Below, piece after piece: positions 7,891 to 15,595 of a stretch of DNA of 50,841 bases. The first letter of the stretch is position 1, and every line of letters starts with the position of its first letter. The position numbers were made by a program, and so were the translations under genes. The stretch is from contig PMLK01000058.1 in NCBI GenBank assembly GCA_003158875.1, positions 1-50,841 of the forward strand, written 5' to 3'. The DNA comes from Chloroflexota bacterium (lineage in GTDB: Bacteria > Chloroflexota > Limnocylindria > Limnocylindrales > CSP1-4). Below the pieces are notes generated by a model. It made no database searches. It was not told the origin of the DNA and saw nothing but the letters and a program-made list of their open reading frames with translations.

Positions 7891-8253
7891 CTACGCGGCG
7901 GGGGCGACCTTCTCGGCGTCACGGCCTACGCCCATCTCGCCTCGCACTGCTGACGCTCCGTGGCTGTGGGACCAGGTCGAGACGGCGGCTGCGAGCGCGG
8001 GTGATTCGGGGCGAACCGAGAGCTTGTCGTCCTGGCCGCGGAGGTTCGGACCAAGCTCGGCAAGCACACCTCGGTAGGCAGGCTTGTCGTTCTGCGTGCG
8101 ATCAATGGGAGGGTAGACGTCGAAGTAGCCGTCGGTGCTCACGACGATGAGCGCATCGGCAGTTCGGAAGCTTCTGCGAGCCACCGGCCAGTCCAATCTG
8201 CCGGACGCTGCGGGCGACGTAATCGCGACCCGGCGCAGTCGGCGACTGACCAC
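7891..8253 (-). CDS. Uncertain open frame, 120 aa
   Basis: A GTG-initiated frame gives a 120-residue product with a plausible globular middle (ADALIVVSTDGYFDVYPPID, then AYRGVLAELGPNLRGQDDKL). No Shine-Dalgarno or TANNNT element supports the start, and I recognise no family. The middle looks more protein-like than the competing frames on either strand. It may be a degraded or incorrectly started gene. No better candidate exists between 7791 and 8338. Confidence 0.3.
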   Translation of the reverse strand: MVSRRLRRVAITSPAASGRLDWPVARRSFRTADALIVVSTDGYFDVYPPIDRTQNDKPAYRGVLAELGPNLRGQDDKLSVRPESPALAAAVSTWSHSHGASAVRGEMGVGRDAEKVAPAA

Positions 8254-8338
8254 AATGGGACCATCGGGGCCTTAGGTCAAATCGGGCCACGTTCGGGGGC
8301 ATCGAGCTGACGCCCCGCGATCCCCACGGCCGTCGGGA

Positions 8339-8674
8339 CTAAGCCCTTACGAGAGGTCGATTGGCGCGGGACCAGGCGCTGGTGCCACCCTTAACGGAAA
8401 CGGCGCCCTTAAAGCCCTCGCCGAGCAGGAAGTTGGTCGCGCTGCGGCTGCGACTGCCGCTGGCGCAGATCACGGCGTACGGCTTGTCGCGCTTGAGTTG
8501 CGCCGCTCGCAAAGGCAGCTTCTTGAGGGGCACATTCACCGCTCCGGGCACGCTACCGCGCCGGAACTCCCAATCCTCGCGGACGTCGAGTACGCGGACG
8601 GAGCGGCTCTGAATGAGCGCGTCGAGCTCAGCGACGGCGATTTCGGGAGTGCTCAGGCGAGAGAAGAAGCGCAT
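8339..8674 (-). CDS. Rhodanese-like sulfurtransferase domain protein
   Basis: A single-domain rhodanese of 111 residues, the normal length for this class. It shows the CH2A motif (VRVLDVREDWEFRRGSVPGA), the VNVPLKKL strand, and the active loop CASGSRSRSA with catalytic Cys70 that carries the persulfide. CGGAGCA lies before the ATG. It acts in the cytosol in sulfur transfer or detoxification. It is divergent from a DUF2892 membrane protein gene, with a palindrome between them. Rhodanese and this type of membrane protein are fused in E. coli YgaP, so the pair probably works together. Confidence 0.9.
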   Translation of the reverse strand: MRFFSRLSTPEIAVAELDALIQSRSVRVLDVREDWEFRRGSVPGAVNVPLKKLPLRAAQLKRDKPYAVICASGSRSRSATNFLLGEGFKGAVSVKGGTSAWSRANRPLVRA

Positions 8675-8734
8675 ATCTGCTCCGTTGGAAGTCGTGGATC
8701 AGTCGATCCGTCGTGCAGGTGCCAACATAGCCGC

Positions 8735-8754
8735 ACTTGCATGATTGCGCAAGT
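8735..8754. promoter_or_regulatory. Palindrome ACTTGC-N8-GCAAGT between divergent rhodanese and DUF2892 genes
   Basis: A perfect 6-bp inverted repeat with an 8-base spacer lies about 60 bp before the rhodanese start and 100 bp before the DUF2892 start. Its size and symmetry fit a dimeric ArsR/CstR-like repressor site that would control both genes. No such repressor gene is in the window. Confidence 0.5.
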
Positions 8755-8853
8755 AGCATAGTAGTGGCCCGCTCCGATGTATCCATTTCGCCGCGGATCT
8801 CGTCCTTGGAGTGAAGGCGGCACAAAGCCCGTCTCAACCAAGGAGAACCAATC

Positions 8854-9066
8854 GTGAAGCTTCAGATCAACGAAGGCCCGATCGACCGCGGCATTCGCAT
8901 CATCATCGCGATCGCACTGCTAGTCGCCGCCGCAGCTGGGCTGCTCGCCGCTCCTCTTGTCTATGTGACCTCGCTCGTCGGTGCCGTCCTGCTCGTCACA
9001 GGCATCGTCGGCTTCTGCCCGCTGTATGCCATCCTTCGACTCAGCACCGTGTCCGCCCGAAGGTAA
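8854..9066 (+). CDS. DUF2892 family inner-membrane protein (YgaP C-terminal-like)
   Basis: A 70-residue protein from GTG 8854, eight bases after AGGAGA. It opens with the family signature NEGPIDRGIRIIIAIALLVA and has two membrane hairpin helices (IIIAIALLVAAAAGLLAA and LVGAVLLVTGIVGFCPLYAIL), with the conserved Cys-Pro in GFCPLY. In YgaP the equivalent helices follow a rhodanese domain and are linked to thiocyanate or sulfur handling. Here the rhodanese is encoded divergently. The sigma factor gene starts four bases after the stop. Confidence 0.9.
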   Translation: MKLQINEGPIDRGIRIIIAIALLVAAAAGLLAAPLVYVTSLVGAVLLVTGIVGFCPLYAILRLSTVSARR

Positions 9067-9070
9067 GCCT

Positions 9071-9865
9071 GTGACCCAACAAACTCAGCCGGCAGCTCAG
9101 GCCGGCGAGAACGAGGCGGATGCGTTCGCCGAGCTTCTTGCGGCCGAGCTGCCGCGCCTGGTGGGGCTCGCAACGCGGCTCCTGTCCGACCCGGACCAGG
9201 CCGAAGACTGCGCCCAGGAGACGATCGTCGGCGCGTGGCGTCGACGCGATCAACTGCGCGATCCGGCCGCTCTCCCGGCATGGTTGAAGCGTAGTCTGGT
9301 CAACCGAATCATCGACCGCTCAAGGCGCAGACACGATGAACTCGACATCGAGTCTGACTGGAAAGACGATGCCTACTCCGTTCAGCCGGAACTCGTCCTG
9401 GAAAGGGCCGAACTTCGCGACGAACTCGAAGACGCGCTGGCTCGCCTGCCGGTCATCTACCGGCTGCCGGTCGTCCTCCACGATGCGCTCGGCTGGACCG
9501 GGGTCGAGATCGCCAACTCCATGGACGTGAGCCTGCCTGCTGCCAAGCAGCGTCTCCGGCGTGGCCGGATGATGCTGGTCAGCGCCCTCGCCTCGTCCGA
9601 CGGACGCCGTGAGGCAAGCCTGGCACAGCCGATGAGATGCTGGCAGGCGCGGCGACACGTTTCGTCCTACCTCGACGACGAGCTGGACGAAGCCACGAAG
9701 TCGATGGTTGAGGAGCACCTTGCCGGCTGCCCAACCTGTCCGCCCCTCTACACGAGCCTGGTTGGGATCCGTGCCACTATGGGCGAACTTCGCGACGCCG
9801 ACGCGGTCGTCGACGACGGCATCGCCGGCCGAATCCACGAACGTCTGGGTCGGGAGCGTCCCTGA
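9071..9865 (+). CDS. ECF-type sigma factor with fused zinc-binding anti-sigma-like tail
   Basis: A 264-residue transcription factor from GTG 9071. Sigma region 2 covers about residues 15-90 (LVGLATRLLSDPDQAEDCAQ, then PAWLKRSLVNRIIDRSRRR), and region 4 about 118-172 (ALARLPVIYRLPVVLHDALG, then a helix-turn-helix ending AAKQRLRRGR). After a short linker, residues 188-235 form a zf-HC2/ZAS-like segment: CWQARRHVSSYLDDELDEAT and H216-x3-C220-x2-C223, the usual zinc ligands of anti-sigma factors. Normally that module is a separate membrane-anchored protein; here it is on the sigma factor and has no membrane helix. Redox or zinc control in cis is an inference. The gene is close behind the DUF2892 gene. 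Confidence 0.85.
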   Translation: MTQQTQPAAQAGENEADAFAELLAAELPRLVGLATRLLSDPDQAEDCAQETIVGAWRRRDQLRDPAALPAWLKRSLVNRIIDRSRRRHDELDIESDWKDDAYSVQPELVLERAELRDELEDALARLPVIYRLPVVLHDALGWTGVEIANSMDVSLPAAKQRLRRGRMMLVSALASSDGRREASLAQPMRCWQARRHVSSYLDDELDEATKSMVEEHLAGCPTCPPLYTSLVGIRATMGELRDADAVVDDGIAGRIHERLGRERP

Positions 9866-9890
9866 GCCTGAGAACCGATCCGAGTCGGAG

Positions 9891-10406
9891 ATGACTGCAA
9901 AGATCGTGTGCCCGCAATGCGGAGCCCTCGTTATGGCTATCGACGGACCCGTCCACGCCTACGTTCCGAGCGCCCCGGGCTGCTGGGCGGCGTTCGGTGC
10001 CCTCCGCGCCGACGAGATGCTCCGGTTCGCCGGATTGGAGGCGAACAACCTGGTCGTCGACTCCTACATGGCCCAGCACCCGGGCGATGGCCTGGATAGG
10101 CGGGACCGCCAGTCCGTGTTCGTGCACCTGGTGAGCCTGTGCGCGGTATTGGAGCGCGGGGCGTCGCCGTTACGCTCACCGGATGTGCTTCGAGCCGTTC
10201 TCGCTCGCCAGACGGATTTCCCCGTTCTCTTGAGGGCTCGCGGTCCGGGCGAACTGACCGTGCTTTCCGCGATGGGCGCGACGAGCGCCGAGGATCACGA
10301 TGCGCGGGTCCGTGCCTGGGCAGGCTCCGTCTGGGCGTCATGGCGCGAGCATCACTCCCGAATCAGGGCCGCCCTCGACACCGTTTGGCCAGTCGCTCAC
10401 AAGTAA
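9891..10406 (+). CDS. DUF5946-like protein with N-terminal CxxC
   Basis: A 171-residue soluble protein beginning MTAKIVCPQCGALVMAIDGP, with one CPxC zinc-knuckle-like pair, then VHAYVPSAPGCWAAFGALRA, a DSYMAQHPG segment and a conserved-looking VHLVSLCAVLERG helix. This order (Cys-pair, pGCW, Y-x-x-QHP, H-L) matches DUF5946 proteins as I remember them. Function unknown. It starts 25 bp after the sigma factor stop, with GGAG touching the start codon, and ends 14 bp from the convergent glpK. Confidence 0.7.
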   Translation: MTAKIVCPQCGALVMAIDGPVHAYVPSAPGCWAAFGALRADEMLRFAGLEANNLVVDSYMAQHPGDGLDRRDRQSVFVHLVSLCAVLERGASPLRSPDVLRAVLARQTDFPVLLRARGPGELTVLSAMGATSAEDHDARVRAWAGSVWASWREHHSRIRAALDTVWPVAHK

Positions 10407-10420
10407 CCCTTCGAAGCGAG

Positions 10421-11953
10421 TCAGCGTGCTCCGCCGGCGTCGTCGGGCGAGACCCAGTCGAAGGTCCGGGTGACGGCCCGTTTCCAGTTCGAGTACTCGC
10501 GCGCTCGCCGGTCCGCGGGCATCTCCGGATTCCATCGCCGATCCTCGGCCCACTGGCCACGGAGATCGTCGAGCCCGGCCCAGAAGCCAACCGCGAGTCC
10601 CGCGGCGTAAGCGGCGCCGAGCGCGGTCGTCTCGGACACCCGGGGCCGGATCACGGGCACTCCGAGTACATCCGCTTGAAACTGCATCAGCAACTCGTTG
10701 TGGACCATGCCGCCGTCCACCTTCAGCGCCTTGAGCGCCACTCCAGAATCGGCGTTCATCGCGTCGAGCACCTCGCGCGTTTGCCAGGCTGTCGCCTCGA
10801 GAGCGGCCCGCGCGATATGGCCTCGGCCGGCGTATCGGGTCAGGCCCACGATCGCGCCGCGGGCTTCGGCACGCCAGTACGGGGCGAAGAGCCCGGAGAA
10901 GGCGGGCACGAAATACACGCCGCCGTTGTCCTCGACCATGCGGGCAAGCGTCTCGACCTCGGCGGCCTTGCGGATGACACCCATGCTGTCTCGGAGCCAC
11001 TGAACGAGAGCGCCGGCGATTGCGATCGAGCCTTCCAGGGCGTAGACCGCCGGCGCCGAGCCGATCCGGTAGCCGACCGTCGTCAGCAGGCCGCTCTTGC
11101 TCACAACCGGCCTGGTCCCGGTGTTCAGGAGCATGAAGCAGCCCGTGCCGTAGGTGTTCTTGGCCTCGCCCGGAGAGAAGCATGCCTGCCCGAACAGGGC
11201 CGCCTGCTGGTCGCCCAAATCGCCCGCGATCGGGACGCCAGCGAGTCTGCCGACCGCCTCGCCGTAGAACTCGCTCGAGGACCGGATCTCGGGCAGCATG
11301 GCGCGGGGAATGCGCATCAGGCCGAGGAGTTCATCGTCCCATTGCAGCGTCTCGAGATCGAACAGGAGGGTCCGGCTGGCGTTCGTCACGTCGGTGACGT
11401 GAACGCCCCCGCGTCGACCGCCGGTCAGGTTCCAGATGCACCAGCTGTCCACAGTGCCGAATAGAAGCTCGCCGGCTTCGGCTCGCGCCTGAGCCCCGGG
11501 CACGTTGTCCAGAATCCAGCGGACCTTAGGCCCGGAGAAGTACGTCGCGAGCGGCAGTCCCGTCTTCGGACGGAAGCGGTCCTGCCCACCGTCGCGAGCC
11601 AGCTCAGTGCAGATGTCGGCCGTTCGTGTGTCTTGCCAGACGATGGCGTTGTGTATGGGCTGGCCCGTCTTGCGGTCCCAGACAACGGCGGTCTCGCGCT
11701 GATTCGTGATGCCGACCGCGGCCAGATCCGAGGGCGGGACGCCGGCCGCGGCCATCGCGCCCCGCAAGATCGCGTCCACCCGCCTGTTGATCTCGAGCGG
11801 GTCATGCTCGACCCACCCGGGCTGGGGCATGATTTGGCGATGTTCGCGTTGCGCGATACCGACCGGCGATCCCGTCCGATCGAAGATGATGCAGCGGCTG
11901 CTCGAGGTTCCGAGGTCGAGCGCAGCCACGTAGTCGCGGCGAGGCCCCGGCAT
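10421..11953 (-). CDS. glpK: Glycerol kinase
   Basis: Phosphorylates glycerol with ATP to sn-glycerol-3-phosphate in the cytosol. The 510 residues match the FGGY-family glycerol kinase length. Visible features are the phosphate-1 loop [13 protein letters not shown] near residues 13-25, [10 protein letters not shown], the substrate block [14 protein letters not shown] with its Arg-Glu pair, IVWQDTRT, and the ATP-side motifs [11 protein letters not shown] and [20 protein letters not shown]. The start codon overlaps the glpD stop by one base (TGATG), so expression is coupled to glpD. No glycerol facilitator gene is adjacent. The N-terminus is a few residues longer than in E. coli GlpK. Confidence 0.96.
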   Translation of the reverse strand: MPGPRRDYVAALDLGTSSSRCIIFDRTGSPVGIAQREHRQIMPQPGWVEHDPLEINRRVDAILRGAMAAAGVPPSDLAAVGITNQRETAVVWDRKTGQPIHNAIVWQDTRTADICTELARDGGQDRFRPKTGLPLATYFSGPKVRWILDNVPGAQARAEAGELLFGTVDSWCIWNLTGGRRGGVHVTDVTNASRTLLFDLETLQWDDELLGLMRIPRAMLPEIRSSSEFYGEAVGRLAGVPIAGDLGDQQAALFGQACFSPGEAKNTYGTGCFMLLNTGTRPVVSKSGLLTTVGYRIGSAPAVYALEGSIAIAGALVQWLRDSMGVIRKAAEVETLARMVEDNGGVYFVPAFSGLFAPYWRAEARGAIVGLTRYAGRGHIARAALEATAWQTREVLDAMNADSGVALKALKVDGGMVHNELLMQFQADVLGVPVIRPRVSETTALGAAYAAGLAVGFWAGLDDLRGQWAEDRRWNPEMPADRRAREYSNWKRAVTRTFDWVSPDDAGGAR

Positions 11954-13665
11954 CAGGAGCCCTCCTCAGGCACGTCGTACTCGCGGTGGGCCTCGCGGAG
12001 GTAGGTCTGGACGGCAGCGTCTCGATCGGCCGCCGACCAGCCCAGTTCCGGACCCGCCAGCTCCGCGACGCGGTTGGCCACGGCCGCCGCTCGATCTGGC
12101 AGCTCTTGCGCCAATCTGGTTCTGCGGGCAAGGAAGTCGTCGACCGACAGGGCGCTTTCGTTACGGACCGACCAGACGACCTCAACCTCGAGCGGCGAGG
12201 GCCCGGTCCCGAGCGGTCTCAGCAGACCCAGTTCCTTGCCGAGGCGGACCACATCGGAAGCTTCGGTGCCGTAGCGAGCGACCAGGCGGTCGGCGCTGGA
12301 CCGTTCGAGGCCGGCATCTGTCGCCAACCGTGCCCCGAGTGCGGCGAGCGCCAGCGGCGTAGCTGACCCGACGATCGGGGTCTCGTGCGTCCTGGACGGC
12401 CGCTTCTTGGCCGCGGCAAAGCCGAGGGCTGCGTCGACGGCCTGGAGCGCCATCAGGCGGTACGTCGTGTACTTGCCGCCACTGATCCGGACCAGGCCGT
12501 TCGAATCGGTCCGAATCCGGTGTTCACGCGACGCCTTGACCGTCGAACCCGGTGTTCCTCCAGGATCGGTGGCCAGCGGCCGGAGGCCCGCGAACGCCCC
12601 GGCGACATCGTTGCGGCTGAGATCCACGTCGAGACTTCCGTTTACGTTGTCGAGGATCTCGTCTACCTCGGCGATCGTCGGCGTGGAGCGATCCGGAGGG
12701 GCGTCGGCCTCGTGGTCGGTCGTACCGATGACCCAGCTGTCGGGCTCGGGGACCAGGAAGCAGACACGGTGCGGTATCCGCAGAGTCAAACCGTAGCGAC
12801 TCGGGATTCGGTCGCGCGGCACCACCAGGTGAACGCCGCGGCTGGGCTGCGTCAGTCGTCTTGCGGTCGCCGGGAACGGCCCATCGGCCCGACCGGTCCA
12901 TACACCCGTAGCGTCGACGACCGAGGTTGCGCGGACTTCGAATTCCGAGCCACCGAGTTCGTCTCGGACGACGCAGCCTACGAGGCGTCCGCCTTCTTCG
13001 ATGCCGCTGATGGCCCGCGCTCTGGTCAGAGCCAGAGCGCCCATACCGCGAGCGGTCCTGACGACGCTCACCGCGTACCGAGCGTCGTCCTCCTGCCCGT
13101 CATGGTAGAGAAACGCGCCGCGAAGGCCCTTGCGGCGCAGGTCGGGAACCGCCGCGAGCGATTCCTCGACAGAGAGGTGTCGATGGAAGCCGCCGTCGGC
13201 CGACGCTCCGAGCAAGTCGTACATCGTGAGCCCGGCGCCGTAGAAGGGCCGGGCCAATGGGCCGCCGTAGATCGGGAAGAGGAACGGCTCGAGGCGAACA
13301 AGGTGGGGCGCCAGCTTCAAGAGTATCGAACGCTCGCGTAGCGCTTCGCGTACGAGGCCGATCTGGAATTGCTCGAGGTATCGCAGCCCGCCGTGAATCA
13401 GGCGTGAGGAACGGCTGCTCGTTCCGACGGCGAAGTCGTCGCGCTCGATGAGGGCGGCCCGAAGCCCTCGGCTGGCAGCGTCGAGCAGGACTCCGCAGCC
13501 TGTGATTCCGCCGCCGACGACCAGCAGGTCCCAATGGTCCCCGGCAAGTGCTTTGAACTCGCGGGCACGTGCGTCGAGGACGGCCGCGGACCGGCGACCG
13601 CCCGACGAAGTCACCTCAGTCAACGAGAAACTCCCTTCCGCTCGACCCTGGGAGCGCAGCGTCAT
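11953..13665 (-). CDS. glpD: Aerobic-type glycerol-3-phosphate dehydrogenase (FAD)
   Basis: Oxidises glycerol-3-phosphate to dihydroxyacetone phosphate and passes electrons to the quinone pool, here presumably the menaquinone made by the operon at 20-29 kb. The FAD-binding [20 protein letters not shown], the [18 protein letters not shown] block, and the C-terminal DAO domain with GLRPLATD and [13 protein letters not shown] are all present; about 570 residues is normal. I chose ATG 13665 because TATCCT lies nine bases upstream, a leaderless arrangement; a TTG three codons earlier is possible. It forms a two-gene operon with glpK. An extended polar N-terminus of about 40 residues precedes the Rossmann fold. 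Confidence 0.94.
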   Translation of the reverse strand: MTLRSQGRAEGSFSLTEVTSSGGRRSAAVLDARAREFKALAGDHWDLLVVGGGITGCGVLLDAASRGLRAALIERDDFAVGTSSRSSRLIHGGLRYLEQFQIGLVREALRERSILLKLAPHLVRLEPFLFPIYGGPLARPFYGAGLTMYDLLGASADGGFHRHLSVEESLAAVPDLRRKGLRGAFLYHDGQEDDARYAVSVVRTARGMGALALTRARAISGIEEGGRLVGCVVRDELGGSEFEVRATSVVDATGVWTGRADGPFPATARRLTQPSRGVHLVVPRDRIPSRYGLTLRIPHRVCFLVPEPDSWVIGTTDHEADAPPDRSTPTIAEVDEILDNVNGSLDVDLSRNDVAGAFAGLRPLATDPGGTPGSTVKASREHRIRTDSNGLVRISGGKYTTYRLMALQAVDAALGFAAAKKRPSRTHETPIVGSATPLALAALGARLATDAGLERSSADRLVARYGTEASDVVRLGKELGLLRPLGTGPSPLEVEVVWSVRNESALSVDDFLARRTRLAQELPDRAAAVANRVAELAGPELGWSAADRDAAVQTYLREAHREYDVPEEGS

Positions 13666-14014
13666 TCGGTTCAAAGGATATGGCGAGCGAGATGCGCCCG
13701 GTTGCGCCGCAGGCGGCGAAAGCTGCCGCGTGGACTGTCACCAGAGTTCGTGGCGGAACCTGGCGAGTCGTGAGTCCGGGGAGGGTGGCTTCAACTTGCC
13801 TGGTCATGTTCAGACGCGCCTCAAAGCCGGGATGCGGGCCAGTATAGGCGGGCATCGAATGGACCCGAGCCGGCGGTGACAACTACGCCTCGGGCGAGAC
13901 TGGATCCTCATCCTCCGCTCGTTCGGGACTCGCCGTGCAGGCTTCCCGATTGCACCCCTCGATCCGACGGCCGACGTGCTAACTTGGCGAAGCATTACCA
14001 GGCAGAGGTGGGAT
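13666..14014. other. Intergenic region between divergent glpD and zinc-ribbon protein gene
   Basis: This 349-base stretch holds the glpD -10-like TATCCT (about nine bases before its ATG) and presumably the promoter of the gene at 14015. I found no clear operator palindrome or small gene. A frame extends the downstream gene to GTG 13976, but without a ribosome site. Confidence 0.5.
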
Positions 14015-15121
14015 GTGGGGAGTTACTACCAGGTCACGAGAACTCCGGGCGGGGGTTATTGGGTCAACGAGGGCGATGCCTTCGATGGCATAGCGACCGA
14101 GGGCGCGGCTCTCGCCGGCGCGGCTATCGGACTAGCCGTCTTCGGGACCTTCCGTGCCGTCGGGAAGTTCAGGCACGACCGCGCCTGGGCGGCCATCGAG
14201 CGGGCGGAGCAAGCTCAGGACTGGCCGCTGCTGGAGAGACTTGCTGGCGGCTTCGTCCGATCTCATCCCGAAGAACTCAGCGGTTACGGAGCACTCGCCC
14301 AGGCGATGCTGGAATTGAAGAGGCCGCCCGCAGACGTCGTTGCCATGACCAACCAGTGGCTTTCCCGCGGAGGCTCTGCGGGCGAGATATCCGGCGTGCG
14401 CGCCCTCAGCTACCTCGACGCTCAACAGATGGCCAACCTGCTCCGCGAAGCCAATTCCCTCGTCAACTTCAATAACGAGTACAAAGTTCTCGGCCACATG
14501 ATGCGAGCGCGGGCTCTGATGTGGCTCGGCGACCTCAGCGAAGCTATGGTCAACGCCACAACCGCCGTCTCGCTCATGCCGGAGCGCATGCCGTATGAAG
14601 TCCGAGGCGATGTCCGTTGGGCTTCAGGCGATCTCGCCGGCGCGATCGAAGACTTCGGCCGGTCGATACGCCTCTCCGACGATCCCATCGAACTGCTCGA
14701 GAAACGGGCCTCGGTCAAGCATGCCCAGGGCGACGATGCGGGCGCCGAGGAGGACGCTCACCAGGCATCCGAACTGATCGAACAGAGAAGGGCGGCGGCC
14801 GAGGCTAAGGCGGCGGCGATCCAGGCGATTCCGTCGGGCGGTTGGATGCCTGAACAAGCGCGGCCGTCAGGAATTGCGTGTCTCAACTGCGGCTACGATC
14901 GAACCCCAGCCGGCAAGGCCAGTTGCTTCAACTGCGGCCGACCTCTGCCCGGGACGCCGTCTCAGGATGCCGTATCCGTTACTCAGCCTCAGGGAGTCGC
15001 CGAAGCAACCGCGCCACAGCAAGCTGATTCGACCCCGGCATGCCCAAACTGCGGCTACACGCGGACCCCGACCGGCAAGGCCAGCTGCTTCAACTGCGGC
15101 CGACGCCTGCCCACGGAGTAA
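14015..15121 (+). CDS. Helical-repeat (TPR-like) protein with two C-terminal zinc ribbons
   Basis: A 368-residue protein from GTG 14015, chosen because GAGGTGG lies just upstream. A short N-terminal region (VTRTPGGGYWVNEGDAFDGI) precedes one possible membrane helix (GAALAGAAIGLAVFGTFRAV). Then come TPR-like helical pairs (about residues 50-270: HPEELSGYGALAQAMLEL, MRARALMWLGDLSEAMVN, RGDVRWASGDLAGAIEDFGR). The tail holds two nearly identical zinc ribbons, CLNCGYDRTPAGKASCFNCG and CPNCGYTRTPTGKASCFNCG, separated by a Thr/Gln/Ala-rich linker. TPR and ribbons suggest a scaffold for protein contacts. Function is not recognised. Confidence 0.75.
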   Translation: MGSYYQVTRTPGGGYWVNEGDAFDGIATEGAALAGAAIGLAVFGTFRAVGKFRHDRAWAAIERAEQAQDWPLLERLAGGFVRSHPEELSGYGALAQAMLELKRPPADVVAMTNQWLSRGGSAGEISGVRALSYLDAQQMANLLREANSLVNFNNEYKVLGHMMRARALMWLGDLSEAMVNATTAVSLMPERMPYEVRGDVRWASGDLAGAIEDFGRSIRLSDDPIELLEKRASVKHAQGDDAGAEEDAHQASELIEQRRAAAEAKAAAIQAIPSGGWMPEQARPSGIACLNCGYDRTPAGKASCFNCGRPLPGTPSQDAVSVTQPQGVAEATAPQQADSTPACPNCGYTRTPTGKASCFNCGRRLPTE

Positions 15122-15168
15122 CCCCCTCCGGCCCATGCCGGCCGTTCGGCCGGGCAGCTTACCCGCGT

Positions 15169-15585
15169 CTACTTGACGACCAGGGTGTACTCCTGGGTGG
15201 CCGTCTGCCCATTGACCTGCGTGCCGTAGCACCACACGTAGATGCCGAATTCGAACGTGCCGGTGACGGTGGGCGTTCCCGAAATCCGAATCGTGTTCTC
15301 GGGCGTCTTGGCCAGCTCGACGGTCAGGCCTGCCGGAAGCGCGCCGTCCCGGATCGACGCGTCGCCCACCGGCGTCGCGGCCTGAGTAACGGTGATCGTG
15401 GCGGAGTACGCGGCGCCGACCTGAGCGTCCGGCAGGGTCGCGGGAGAGAATTCCAGATCTGGTCTGGGCGTGCAGCCGAGCACACCCGTGAGTGCGACGA
15501 TGCAGGCGATCATGACCGCGACGGTTCGGCCGTAACTGCCGATCCGGCGGCCAGCCTGGCCCAGCGGCTGCGTCCTGGCTTGCAT
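15169..15585 (-). CDS. Lipoprotein with one putative Ig-like (He_PIG) domain
   Basis: A 138-residue exported protein starting at ATG 15585, eleven bases after the MgtA stop, so it is probably in the same transcript. After a basic start (RRIGSYGR), the signal helix TVAVMIACIVALTGVLGC ends in a lipobox Cys. The rest is one cadherin-like/He_PIG module: SPATLPDAQVGAAYSATITV, then ALPAGLTVELA and ISGTPTVTGTFEFGIYV. Such domains serve adhesion or surface structure. The earlier in-frame starts lie inside the MgtA gene and are less likely. Confidence 0.75.
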   Translation of the reverse strand: MQARTQPLGQAGRRIGSYGRTVAVMIACIVALTGVLGCTPRPDLEFSPATLPDAQVGAAYSATITVTQAATPVGDASIRDGALPAGLTVELAKTPENTIRISGTPTVTGTFEFGIYVWCYGTQVNGQTATQEYTLVVK

Positions 15586-15595
15586 CCGGGAAGAG

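Noticed and set aside
10139-11464. Plus-strand open frame (441 codons) antisense to glpK
   Set aside because: glpK is unmistakable on the other strand; the antisense translation shows no domain.
14132-14497. Minus-strand frame opposite the TPR-like protein
   Set aside because: Antisense shadow of a gene with clear helical repeats and zinc ribbons.
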